64,000 nt of DNA from Verminephrobacter eiseniae EF01-2. Lineage in GTDB: Bacteria > Pseudomonadota > Gammaproteobacteria > Burkholderiales > Burkholderiaceae_C. Position 1 is the stretch's first letter, and every line of letters begins with the position of its first letter. The notes beneath the pieces are model-generated. The model saw only the letters and a program-made list of their open reading frames with translations, searched no databases and had not been told where the DNA came from. The position numbers and the translations under genes are program-made. Below are positions 20,540-28,896 of this stretch, in pieces. Where the stretch lies: assembly GCF_000015565.1 (NCBI RefSeq), contig NC_008786.1, positions 434,001 through 498,000 on the forward strand, given 5' to 3'.

Positions 20540-23176
20540 ATGCCCGCCATGCGTTCCCGCGTCCCCGATGGCGCCCCTGCCGCAGCGCGCGCCGCCTGGC
20601 GGCTGCCTGCCCTGCTGCCGGGTGTGGTGTCGGGCGCGGCGCTGCAGTTGTTGCAGCCTCGGCTGTGGCCGCCCCTGGTGTACGGGGCCTTGCTGTGCGC
20701 CGCGTTGGCCTTGGGCTGGTACGCTGGTGCGGCGGCAACGAGGCGCCGCCATGCAGCGCTGTGGGCTGCGGCGCCGGCCCTGCTGGCAGCGGGCCTGGCG
20801 GCCGCCGCCATGTTCGCGGTCTGCGGTCTGCGGGCCTGGGGCTATATGGAGCAGGCCCTGGCGCCCGCGCTGGAAGGGCAGGACATCCGCGTGACGGGGC
20901 TGGTGGCGGCCATGCCACAGGCCAGCGAGACCGGTACCCGGCTGCGGCTGGAGGTCGACAGCGCGCTCTTGCGGGGCCAGGCCGTGCGTTTGCCGCCCCG
21001 CATCGAAGTGGGCTGGTACGGCGCGGGTTTCGGCGACGCGAATGCAGACGCCGGCCAGGCCCCGGGCTTGCGGGGCCGGCCTCCGGTGGTGCGGGCGGGT
21101 GAGCGCTGGGCGCTGACGGTGCGTCTGAAAGCGCCGCACGGCATGCGCAACCCCCATGGCTTCGACTACGAGTTGTGGCTGTGGGAACAGGGCGTGCAAG
21201 CCACCGGCTATGTGCGCACCGGTCCCAAGGATGCGCCGCCGCTGCGCCTGGGCGCCACTTGGCGCCATCCCGTGGAACGGTGGCGCCAGTCTGTGCGCGA
21301 TGCCATCGTGGAGCGCTTGGGGCGCGGCGCCCAGGACAGCAGCGAGCCGTTTCGCGCGCGCATTGCCGGTGTCGTGGCGGCGCTGGTCACGGGCGATCAG
21401 CGCGCCATCGAGCGGGCCGATTGGGAGCTGTTCCGCGCCACCGGGGTGGCCCATCTGATGAGCATTTCGGGGCTGCACATCACCTTGTTTGCGTGGCTGG
21501 CTGCGCTGGCGGTGCGCACGCTGTGGCGCCGCTCCACGGGCCTGTGCCTGGCTGTGCCGGCGCCGTCTGCGGCCCTGGTGGCCGGGGTGCTGCTGGCTGC
21601 CGGCTATGCGCTCTTCAGCGGTTGGGGCGTGCCCGCGCAGCGCACGGTGATCATGTTGGGCAGCGTGGCCTGTTTGCAGTTGAGCGGGCGGCGCTGGCCC
21701 TGGCCCCAGGTCTGGCTGCTGGCCTGCGCGGCGGTGGTGCTGGCGGACCCCTGGGCGTTGGCGCAGGCGGGTTTTTGGTTGAGCTTTGTCGCCGTGGGGG
21801 TGTTGTTTGCCACCAATCCCACGGTCGATGACAGCTATCGGCTTGGCGCCATGGGCCGGTTTCATGCCTTGCTGCGCGAGCAATGGGTGGTGACGCTGGC
21901 GCTCACGCCGCTGACTTTGCTGCTGTTTGCCCAACTCACCCTGGTGGGCTTTGCGGCCAACCTGGTGGCGATACCGTGGGTCACGCTGGTGGTGACGCCG
22001 CTGGCGCTCGCCGGCCTGCTGTGGGCGCCACTGTGGAGCCTGGCGGCCTTGGCCTTGCAGCCTCTGATCGCGCTGCTGCAATGGCTGGCGCAGTGGCCCT
22101 GGGCGCAGTTGTTTTTGCCGGCTGCGCCGTTGTGGGCCGGCGGCGCTGCGGTGGCTGGCGGCGCGCTGCTGGCGCTGCGCATGCCTTGGCAGTTGCGGCT
22201 GCCGGCGCTGGCGCTCCTGGTGCCCGTGCTCTGGTGGCAGCCGCAGCGGCCTGCGCCGGGGCAGTTCGAGTTGCTGGCAGCAGACATCGGCCAAGGCAAC
22301 GCGGTGCTGGTGCGCACCGCAAACCACACGCTGCTCTACGACGCGGGGCCGCGGTTTGGCCGCGACAGCGATGCCGGCCAGCGTGTGCTGGTGCCGTTGC
22401 TGCGGGCCCGGGGTGAGCGCCTGGATCTGCTGATGCTCAGCCATCCCGATGCCGACCACACCGGCGGCGCAGCGGCGGTGCTGGCGCAGCAGCCACAGGC
22501 CCGGCTCACCGGGTCGATCGATGCCAGCCATGCCGCCTTGCACGGACTGCGCCCGGTGCAGCCCTGCCTGGCGGGCCAGCGCTGGCAGTGGGATGGCGTG
22601 GCCTTCGAGGTGCTGCACCCGCTGGCCGGGCCGGTGGGCAAGACCGGGGGCACCGGGGCCGCCGGAGAGACGGGGCCGGCGCCCCGGGCGCCAACGTCCC
22701 GGACGCCAGCGTCCAATGCCTCGAGCTGCGTGCTGCGTATCGCGGCCAACGCGGCCAGCACTGCCAACGGTGCCAGCGGTGCTGAGAGGCCCGATCCGCC
22801 CGTGGCCCTGCTGGCCGGAGACATCGAGGCGCCGCAGGAGCAGGCGCTGGTGGCGCGTGGCGCGCCGCTGCGGGCCGATCTGCTGCTGGTGCCGCACCAT
22901 GGCAGCAAGACCTCCTCGACGCCGGCGTTTCTGGAGGCCGTCCGGCCACGCACTGCGCTGGTGCAGGCCGGGTACCGCAACCGCTTCGGTCATCCGGCGC
23001 CCGAGGTCTTGCAGCGCTACCGCGAGCGCAACATCCGGGTGCTGGAGTCCGCGCGCTGCGGCGCCGCCACCTGGTCGTCGGCGCAGCCGGGGCGGGTGGC
23101 CTGCGAGCGCGACACCGACGGGCGGTACTGGCAGCACCGCCTGCCGCCACGCGGCGCTGGCCGGGACGCTCGATGA
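20540..23176 (+). CDS. comEC: ComEC/Rec2 DNA-uptake channel
   Basis: The 878-residue protein has an N-terminal membrane and OB-like region (about 1-230), a central multi-helix competence domain with VAHLMSISGLHITLFAWLAA (near 305-325), and a C-terminal metallo-beta-lactamase domain with LSHPDADHTGG (H-x-D-x-D-H near 633). A further conserved LVPHHGSKTSST lies near 787. ComEC forms the inner-membrane channel that passes single-stranded DNA during natural transformation. A Gly/Ala/Pro-rich insertion lies at about 700-735 within the lactamase domain. No ribosome site is obvious before the ATG. Intact, so transformation may be possible if pilus genes exist elsewhere. Confidence 0.95.
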   Translation: MPAMRSRVPDGAPAAARAAWRLPALLPGVVSGAALQLLQPRLWPPLVYGALLCAALALGWYAGAAATRRRHAALWAAAPALLAAGLAAAAMFAVCGLRAWGYMEQALAPALEGQDIRVTGLVAAMPQASETGTRLRLEVDSALLRGQAVRLPPRIEVGWYGAGFGDANADAGQAPGLRGRPPVVRAGERWALTVRLKAPHGMRNPHGFDYELWLWEQGVQATGYVRTGPKDAPPLRLGATWRHPVERWRQSVRDAIVERLGRGAQDSSEPFRARIAGVVAALVTGDQRAIERADWELFRATGVAHLMSISGLHITLFAWLAALAVRTLWRRSTGLCLAVPAPSAALVAGVLLAAGYALFSGWGVPAQRTVIMLGSVACLQLSGRRWPWPQVWLLACAAVVLADPWALAQAGFWLSFVAVGVLFATNPTVDDSYRLGAMGRFHALLREQWVVTLALTPLTLLLFAQLTLVGFAANLVAIPWVTLVVTPLALAGLLWAPLWSLAALALQPLIALLQWLAQWPWAQLFLPAAPLWAGGAAVAGGALLALRMPWQLRLPALALLVPVLWWQPQRPAPGQFELLAADIGQGNAVLVRTANHTLLYDAGPRFGRDSDAGQRVLVPLLRARGERLDLLMLSHPDADHTGGAAAVLAQQPQARLTGSIDASHAALHGLRPVQPCLAGQRWQWDGVAFEVLHPLAGPVGKTGGTGAAGETGPAPRAPTSRTPASNASSCVLRIAANAASTANGASGAERPDPPVALLAGDIEAPQEQALVARGAPLRADLLLVPHHGSKTSSTPAFLEAVRPRTALVQAGYRNRFGHPAPEVLQRYRERNIRVLESARCGAATWSSAQPGRVACERDTDGRYWQHRLPPRGAGRDAR

Positions 23177-23267
23177 TGCAGGTCAATGGCTGGCGCAATA
23201 CCCGGTGGTTGCGCCCGCGCCGGGTGCGCAACTTGCTATCCTCTGGCCTGTCCGCAGGAGGCCGTTC

Positions 23268-24725
23268 ATGCAGAAGTTCGACGAGATGTATGCCATGCTG
23301 CCTTTGGCTGGTCGTGCCGTGCGGGAGCATTACCAGCGCTATGCGCAGTGGTTGGACCAGCAGCCGCCGGATCTGATGCAGGCCCGCCGGGCCGAGGCCG
23401 AGATGATCTTCCGGCGCGTGGGCATCACCTTCGCCGTCTATGGCGCCAAGGACGAGGACGGCGCGGGCAGCGAACGCCTGATCCCGTTCGACCTGATCCC
23501 CCGCATCATCCCGGCCCACGAGTGGAGCCGCCTGCAACAGGGGCTGGTGCAGCGGGTCACGGCGCTGAACCGCTTCATCCACGATGTCTACCACGGCCAG
23601 GACATCCTGCGCGCCGCCATCGTGCCCGCCGATCTGATCGTCGGCAACGCCCAGTACCGACCCGAAATGGTGGGCCTCGATGTGCCGCAGGACATCTACG
23701 CGCATATCGCCGGCATCGACATCGTGCGCACGCCCGATGCGCAGGGCGAGTACTACGTGCTCGAAGACAACCTGCGTGTGCCCAGCGGCGTGAGCTACAT
23801 GCTGGAAAACCGCAAGATGATGATGCGCCTGTTCCCCGAACTGTTCAGCCGGCACAAGGTGGCGCCGGTGGCCCATTACCCCGACATGCTGCTCGACGCG
23901 CTGCGCGCGAGCGCACCGGCCACGGCCGACGAGCCGACGGTGGTGCTGCTCACGCCCGGCATGCACAACAGCGCGTACTTCGAGCATGCCTTCCTGGCCC
24001 AGCAAATGGGCGTGGAACTGGTCGAGGGGCAAGACCTGGTGGTCAAGGACGGCTTCGTCTACATGCGCACCACACGCGGCCTGCAGCGGGTGGATGTGAT
24101 CTACCGCCGGGTCGACGACGACTACCTCGACCCGCAACTGTTTCGCCGCGACTCGACACTCGGTTGCCATGGCCTGATGGGGGCCTACCGTGCCGGCCAT
24201 GTCGGCATCTGCAACGCCGTGGGCACCGGCGTGGCCGACGACAAATCGGTCTACCCCTATGTGCCCGAGATGATCCGCTTCTACCTGGGCCAGGAGCCCA
24301 TCCTCAAGAACGTGCCCACCTGGATGTGCAGAAAGCCGGACGATCTGCAATACGTGCTGGCGCACCTGAGCGAGTTGGTGCTCAAGGAGGTGCACGGCGC
24401 CGGCGGCTACGGCATGTTGATCGGCCCGGCCGCCACGCGCGCGCAGATCGAGGACTTTCGCCGCGCACTGCAAGCCCACCCGGCCGGTTACATCGCGCAA
24501 CCGACGCTCAGCCTGTCGAGCTGCCCGACCTATGTCGACAACGGCATCGCCCCGCGCCACATCGACCTGCGCCCCTTCGTGCTCAGCGGGCGCGAAGTGC
24601 AGATGGTCGCCGGCGGCCTGACACGGGTGGCGCTGCAAGAAGGCTCGCTGGTGGTCAATTCATCGCAGGGCGGCGGGACCAAAGACACCTGGGTGTTGGG
24701 ACAGGCAGGGACTGAGCCATGCTGA
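23268..24725 (+). CDS. Circularly permuted type 2 ATP-grasp protein
   Basis: The 485-residue protein starts at an ATG with GCAGGAGG upstream. Conserved blocks are IPFDLIPRIIPAHEW (near 69-83), DVYHGQDI, GEYYVLEDNLRVPSGVSYMLENR (around 160-182, ATP-grasp core) and VIYRRVDDDYLDP. The family is predicted to form peptide-like bonds with ATP and pairs with alpha-E proteins and often a transglutaminase. Here the alpha-E gene overlaps by 7 bp, so the two form one operon. The transglutaminase gene is absent from the immediate downstream position. Biochemical product unknown. Confidence 0.92.
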   Translation: MQKFDEMYAMLPLAGRAVREHYQRYAQWLDQQPPDLMQARRAEAEMIFRRVGITFAVYGAKDEDGAGSERLIPFDLIPRIIPAHEWSRLQQGLVQRVTALNRFIHDVYHGQDILRAAIVPADLIVGNAQYRPEMVGLDVPQDIYAHIAGIDIVRTPDAQGEYYVLEDNLRVPSGVSYMLENRKMMMRLFPELFSRHKVAPVAHYPDMLLDALRASAPATADEPTVVLLTPGMHNSAYFEHAFLAQQMGVELVEGQDLVVKDGFVYMRTTRGLQRVDVIYRRVDDDYLDPQLFRRDSTLGCHGLMGAYRAGHVGICNAVGTGVADDKSVYPYVPEMIRFYLGQEPILKNVPTWMCRKPDDLQYVLAHLSELVLKEVHGAGGYGMLIGPAATRAQIEDFRRALQAHPAGYIAQPTLSLSSCPTYVDNGIAPRHIDLRPFVLSGREVQMVAGGLTRVALQEGSLVVNSSQGGGTKDTWVLGQAGTEPC

Positions 24726-25678
24726 GCCGCACCGCCGACCATCTGTTCTGGATGTCCCGCTACACCGAGCGGGCGGAGAACACCGCCCGCATGCTCAACG
24801 TGAGCTACGAAACCTCGCTGCTGCCGCAGTCGGCCGATGTGGCGCAGGAGGGCTGGGAGGGGCTGCTGTCGATCAGCGAACTGATTCCGGCCTATACCGC
24901 CAGGCATGGCAAGGTCACGCCCGGGCGGGTGCTGGAGTTCATGGTGCGCGACGGCAGCAACCCCTCGGCCATCCTGTCGTGCCTGCGCGCCGCGCGCGAG
25001 AACGCGCGCGCCGTGCGCGGAGCGCTGACCACCGAAGTATGGGAAACGCAGAACCAGACCTGGCTGGAACTGCACCGGCACCTCGAAGGCGGCGCCTTCG
25101 AGCGCGACCCGGGGCAGTTCTTCGAATGGGTCAAGCACCGCTCGCACCTGTCGCGCGGCGTGGTTCTGGGCACCATGCTGCAAGACGAAGCCTTCCATTT
25201 CCTGCGCATGGGCACCTTCCTGGAACGGGCCGACAACACGGCGCGGCTGCTCGACGTGAAGTTCCACGCGGTCAAGAACGACTTTTTCGGCCGCACCAGC
25301 GAGCGCAACCAGGAAAGAGACTTCTACCACTGGAGCGCCATCCTGCGCAGCGTCTCGGCGTTCGAGGTCTACCGCAAGGTCTACCGCGACGTGATCACGC
25401 CCGGCCGCGTGGCCGACCTGCTGATCCTGCACCCCGGCATGCCGCGATCGCTGCATGCCTGTCTGCGCGAGGTGGTCGACGACCTGGCCGTGCTGGCCAA
25501 CGAACAATCGGCGGAAACCCGACGCCGGGCAGGGCGCCTGCTGGCCGACCTGCAATATGGCCGGCTCGACGAAATCCTGGCCACCGGCCTGCACGCCTTC
25601 CTCACGCAGTTTCTGGACCGCGTCAACGACCTTGGCAGCGGCATCAGCCGCGACTTTCTGGTGGCTGCGGGGGACTGA
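24719..25678 (+). CDS. Alpha-E domain-containing protein
   Basis: The 319-residue, mostly helical protein begins MLSRTADHLFWMSRYTERAEN, the family hallmark, and repeats the pattern in FLRMGTFLERADNTARLLDVK near 160-180. Alpha-E proteins are uncharacterised partners of circularly permuted ATP-grasp enzymes. Its ATG overlaps the upstream stop by 7 bp, so it is probably made by translational coupling. The pair may modify a peptide or amino-acid conjugate (family inference). Confidence 0.92.
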   Translation: MLSRTADHLFWMSRYTERAENTARMLNVSYETSLLPQSADVAQEGWEGLLSISELIPAYTARHGKVTPGRVLEFMVRDGSNPSAILSCLRAARENARAVRGALTTEVWETQNQTWLELHRHLEGGAFERDPGQFFEWVKHRSHLSRGVVLGTMLQDEAFHFLRMGTFLERADNTARLLDVKFHAVKNDFFGRTSERNQERDFYHWSAILRSVSAFEVYRKVYRDVITPGRVADLLILHPGMPRSLHACLREVVDDLAVLANEQSAETRRRAGRLLADLQYGRLDEILATGLHAFLTQFLDRVNDLGSGISRDFLVAAGD

Positions 25679-25808
25679 CTTGCGGGTGTGGCGCAATAGC
25701 GCAATAACGCAATGGCGCGATACGCCGATCGGCATTTCAGTGCGTTGCCCTTCACGACATGCGCGCCCCGCGCCATCATGCAGCGCAATACGAGACCAGG
25801 GGACGAGC

Positions 25809-26930
25809 ATGAATCGACGCGAAATGCTGCTTGCGACAACCCCGCTGGCGCTCGGCGCGCGCGCCGGCACCTTCCCGGACAAGCCCATCCGCTACATCTG
25901 CCCCGTTGCCGCAGGCGGCGGCAGCGACATGATCGCGCGCGTGTTCTCGCAGCGCTGGGGGCAACTGCTGGGGCAGCCCTTCGTGGTCGATAACCAGAGC
26001 GGGGGCGGCGGGGTCGTCGCGTGCCAGAGCACAGCGCATGCCAAGCCCGATGGCTACACCCTGATGCAGGGCTACGTGGCAACGCACGGCACCGTTCCGG
26101 CAACCCGCACCGTTGCCTACGACCCGATCGGGGACTTCACGCCGATCGGCATGATCGGCGCCACGCCCAACGTGCTGGCCGTCACGAGTTCGCTGCCCGT
26201 CGACACGCTGGCGCAGTTCGTCGAGTACGCCAGGAAGCACCCCCGGCAGATCAATTACGGCTCGGCGGGCAGCGGCTCCCTGACGCATCTGGCGATGGAA
26301 CTGTTCATCCAGGCCAGCGGTGCCAGCATGCTGCATGTGCCCTATCGCGGCATCGCGCCGGCGTTCAATGACCTCCTCGGCGGACAGATCCAGGCCATGT
26401 TCCCCGGCCTGGCGGCCACGCTGCCCTATCTGCGCGCCCACCGCGTGAAGGTCCTTGCGCTCACGGGAAACCGGCGCAGCCCGCTGCTGAAGGGCGTTCC
26501 GACGCTCGACGAGGCGGGCTTCAAGGGGTTCGTGGCGGCGCAGTGGTACGGCGCGCTCGGCCCGGCGCAGATGCCAGCCGACATCGTCGCGCGTCTGAAC
26601 CAGACCCAGGTGGCGGCGCTGAACGACCCGGCGCTGCGCGAGAAACTAGTGTCGTGTCACCGATCAGATGTCGTAGGCTGCGCGCAGCCATCGGAGCGCA
26701 GCGCAAGGCGCATCGCGCAGCCCATACCGAGCGTATGGGCAAGCGATGCAACGCCGCGATGCGCTCCGATGGCCAGCGCAGACCGACAGATGACCGGTGA
26801 CGCGACACTAGCGCTCGAGGCCGTCGAGCCGATGCCCATGACAGCCACTGCATTCGGCCAGTACATCGCCGCCGAAGTGCAGCGCTGGAGCGCGCTCGCG
26901 AAAGCGCGCAATATTCGTTTCGACATGTAG
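25809..26930 (+). CDS. Bug-family substrate-binding protein carrying a 54-residue in-frame MITE insertion
   Basis: The frame encodes 373 residues against about 320 for the family. The first 280 residues are normal Bug sequence: a short signal, ICPVAAGGGSDMIARVFSQR, and INYGSAGSGSLTHLAMELF. After Leu280 come 54 foreign residues (V281-L334, starting VSCHRSDVVGCAQ) encoded by the palindromic element at 26646-26811. Normal C-terminal Bug sequence then resumes at ALEAVEPMPMTA. Removing the insert restores 319 residues. The insert lies in the C-terminal part of the receptor; whether it still folds is unknown. The MmgE/PrpD gene follows by 43 bp, suggesting a shared substrate. It has no TctA/B partners nearby. 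Confidence 0.88.
   Translation: MNRREMLLATTPLALGARAGTFPDKPIRYICPVAAGGGSDMIARVFSQRWGQLLGQPFVVDNQSGGGGVVACQSTAHAKPDGYTLMQGYVATHGTVPATRTVAYDPIGDFTPIGMIGATPNVLAVTSSLPVDTLAQFVEYARKHPRQINYGSAGSGSLTHLAMELFIQASGASMLHVPYRGIAPAFNDLLGGQIQAMFPGLAATLPYLRAHRVKVLALTGNRRSPLLKGVPTLDEAGFKGFVAAQWYGALGPAQMPADIVARLNQTQVAALNDPALREKLVSCHRSDVVGCAQPSERSARRIAQPIPSVWASDATPRCAPMASADRQMTGDATLALEAVEPMPMTATAFGQYIAAEVQRWSALAKARNIRFDM
26646..26811 (+). mobile_element. Palindromic MITE, copy 1 (IS630-like CTAG target), in frame inside a Bug gene
   Basis: The 166-bp element has 21-bp terminal inverted repeats (CTAGTGTCGYGTCACC at the left, complement at the right) with two mismatches. Inner arms around GCCATCGGAGCGCA pair with TGCGCTCCGATGGC, so the whole unit can fold as a long imperfect hairpin. 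It encodes no transposase. If TA within CTAG is the duplicated target, the element proper is 160 bp and the net insertion 162 bp, exactly 54 codons with no stop. A second copy at 48661-48826 lies in opposite orientation and differs at 6 of 166 positions. Confidence 0.9.
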
Positions 26931-26973
26931 CCGCAGCGCTGCGAATTTCCATCCACCACGCCTGAGACCCATC

Positions 26974-28344
26974 TTGACACGCAACACCCATGTCGCCGCC
27001 GACACCGACCCTCCGGCCATCACCGCCATCCTGGCGCGCTTCGTCAGCACCCATCCGGGCCGTGGCTGGAACGACGCGGTGGAACGCGAAGCCGTGCGCA
27101 CCTTCTACAACTGGCTCGGCTGCGCCATCGGCGCCGCGCGCCACCCGGCCGCCGACGCTGCGCTGGCGGCCCTGCAGATGCTCGAGCCGGCACCGCAGGC
27201 CGCCGTGCTCGGGCGCTCCGAGCGGCTGGACATGGCCAGCGCCGCGCTGCTCAACGGCATCACGTCGCACACCTTCGACTTCGACGACACCCACCTGAAG
27301 ACCATCATCCATCCGGCCGCTCCGGTCGCGTCGGCCATCCTGGCATTGGCCGAGCAGCGCGGCGCCTCGGGCCGCGCACTGCTCGATGCGCTCGTCATCG
27401 GCATCGACGTGGCCTGCCGCATCGGCAACGCGATGTACCCGGAACACTACGACCGTGGCTGGCACATCACCGGCTCGACCGGCATGCTCGGCGCTGCCGC
27501 CGGTTGCGCGCGCCTGCTGGGGCTGGACACGCAGCAGACGGGCATGGCGCTGGGCATCGCGGCATCGCAGCCGATCGGGCTGCGCGAGCAGTTCGGCACG
27601 ATGACCAAGCCCTTTCATCCCGGCGCGGCGGCCCGCGCGGGGATGCTGTCGGCGCTGCTGGCCAGCAAGGGCTTTACCGCGAGCGCACGGGCCCTGGAAG
27701 CACCGCGCGGCTTCGTGCAGGTGGTGTCGAACAAGCGCGCTTGGCACGAGGTCAGCGACGCGCTCGGCGAACGTTTCGAAATTTCCTTCAACACCTACAA
27801 GCCCTTTGCCTGCGGCATCGTCATCCATCCGGGCATCGACGCCTGCGTGCAGTTGCGCGCACAGGGTGTGCAGCCGCAACAGGTCGAGCGCATCGAGCTG
27901 CGCGTGCACCCGCTGGTGCTCGAACTCACCGGCAAGAAAACGCCGCGCGATGGCCTGGAGGCCAAGTTCAGCGTCTACCACGGCTGCGCGGTCGGGCTGA
28001 TCTTCGGGCGTGCAGGCGAGGCCGAGTTTCGCGACGAAATCGTCAACCGCGCCGACGTGATGGCACTGCGCGGCAAAGTGCACGCGACGGTGGACGACAG
28101 CATTGACGAAGCTGCGGCCGACGTGACCGCAGTGCTGCGCGACGGCCGCAGCCTGCATGTGCGCATCGGGCACGCGATCGGCTCCTTGCAGCGCCCGCTC
28201 GATGACGCGCAACTCGACGACAAGTTCATGTCCCTGGTCGAACCCGTGCTGGGCCGCGCCAAGGGCACGCGCATCGGACAGGAATGCCGCGCTTTGGCAA
28301 CGCTGGCCGACATGCGCGCGCTCACGGCCCTGTGCGTGCCATGA
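26974..28344 (+). CDS. MmgE/PrpD family protein
   Basis: The 456-residue protein belongs to the 2-methylcitrate dehydratase/cis-aconitate decarboxylase/iminodisuccinate epimerase fold. Motifs are LLNGITSHTFDFDDTHLKTIIHPAAPV (near 89-115), where the conserved D-x-D-D-x-H lies, and GWHITGSTGMLGAAAGC. The start is uncertain: TTG at 26974 is the first candidate after the Bug stop. No methylcitrate genes are near, so it more likely acts on a dicarboxylate-like compound brought by the adjacent Bug receptor (inference). Confidence 0.88.
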   Translation: MTRNTHVAADTDPPAITAILARFVSTHPGRGWNDAVEREAVRTFYNWLGCAIGAARHPAADAALAALQMLEPAPQAAVLGRSERLDMASAALLNGITSHTFDFDDTHLKTIIHPAAPVASAILALAEQRGASGRALLDALVIGIDVACRIGNAMYPEHYDRGWHITGSTGMLGAAAGCARLLGLDTQQTGMALGIAASQPIGLREQFGTMTKPFHPGAAARAGMLSALLASKGFTASARALEAPRGFVQVVSNKRAWHEVSDALGERFEISFNTYKPFACGIVIHPGIDACVQLRAQGVQPQQVERIELRVHPLVLELTGKKTPRDGLEAKFSVYHGCAVGLIFGRAGEAEFRDEIVNRADVMALRGKVHATVDDSIDEAAADVTAVLRDGRSLHVRIGHAIGSLQRPLDDAQLDDKFMSLVEPVLGRAKGTRIGQECRALATLADMRALTALCVP

Positions 28345-28431
28345 ATCCGCATCCAGCAGTACAGTGCCCCCTGGACAGGGCCGGAGCATCAAATTTCCTG
28401 CAGAAGAAGGATGCTGGCCAGGTAGCTTGGG

Positions 28432-28834
28432 TGTCGCATCCCGGATGATCATATGGCCTCTTGTGGAATAGATGCGGGTGCTGTTGATGCCACTCTTTCA
28501 TGGCCTGCATAGGCGTCTTGCTGCCCAGCGCTGACTGCGGCAGTTGGTGGTTGTACAAGGCCACATAGCGCAGCAAGGTCTGCTCCATGTCCTCGCGGCT
28601 GTTGAACCTGTGCGGTGATGCCATAGCGCTGGGCCAAGACACTGGCGGTCTGGCTACTGGCGGCTATCTCGGCACGCATGGCCGGCGTGGTGCGGGCGTT
28701 CTTGTGCAGGGCCATCGACATGGTTTGACACTCCCCGGGGTGGATTGCAGGGACTCTATCAGCTCCTGCAGGACTGCTCTGGCCATGAACAGCGGATAGC
28801 GTTTGGTGTCTATGCAATCGTCCGGGATTACACA
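28432..28834 (-). mobile_element. IS481-family element, internally deleted remnant
   Basis: Both ends survive: TGTCGCATCCCGGATGAT at the left and the complement of TGTGTAATCCCGGACGAT at the right, an imperfect inverted repeat starting TGT. The span is only about 403 bp against roughly 1 kb for a complete element. On the minus strand, the N-terminal transposase peptide (MSMALHKNARTTPAMRAEIA) starts at 28721 and the C-terminal integrase peptide (RYVALYNHQLPQSALGSKTP) is near 28500-28580, in different frames, with the catalytic middle missing. Confidence 0.82.
28434..28721 (-). pseudogene. IS481-family transposase pseudogene
   Basis: About 35 N-terminal residues (helix-turn-helix start, LHKNARTTPAMRAEIAASSQ) are joined out of frame to the last ~60 residues (LPQSALGSKTPMQAMKEWHQ, then RPYDHPGCDT). 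The DDE catalytic core is deleted, so it cannot transpose by itself. It lies between the MmgE/PrpD gene and the peptide-type transporter operon and marks the start of the accessory block. Confidence 0.82.
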
Positions 28835-28848
28835 CATGCACTGCTATC

Positions 28849-28882
28849 ATCACGTTACGATCACGTTACGATCACCGTTATG
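28849..28882. promoter_or_regulatory. Three tandem 11-bp repeats upstream of the ABC binding-protein gene
   Basis: The unit ATCACGTTACG occurs twice exactly and a third time degenerate (ATCACCGTTATG), ending 14 bp before the start codon at 28897 and just upstream of the ribosome site AAAGGGAGC. An 11-bp period places the copies on one face of the helix, which suits a cooperative regulator. The element adjoins the IS remnant edge at 28834. Confidence 0.5.
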
Positions 28883-28896
28883 AAAAGGGAGCAATC

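Noticed and set aside
19970-23137. A long minus-strand frame running from the RidA-family gene through the antisense of comEC
   Set aside because: The RidA-family protein starts at 20428 with a good ribosome site; the rest is Arg/Gln/Ala-rich shadow sequence opposite comEC.
26657-26980. Separate small genes within the MITE region
   Set aside because: The frames arise from the palindromic element, recur in the second copy and have no ribosome sites.
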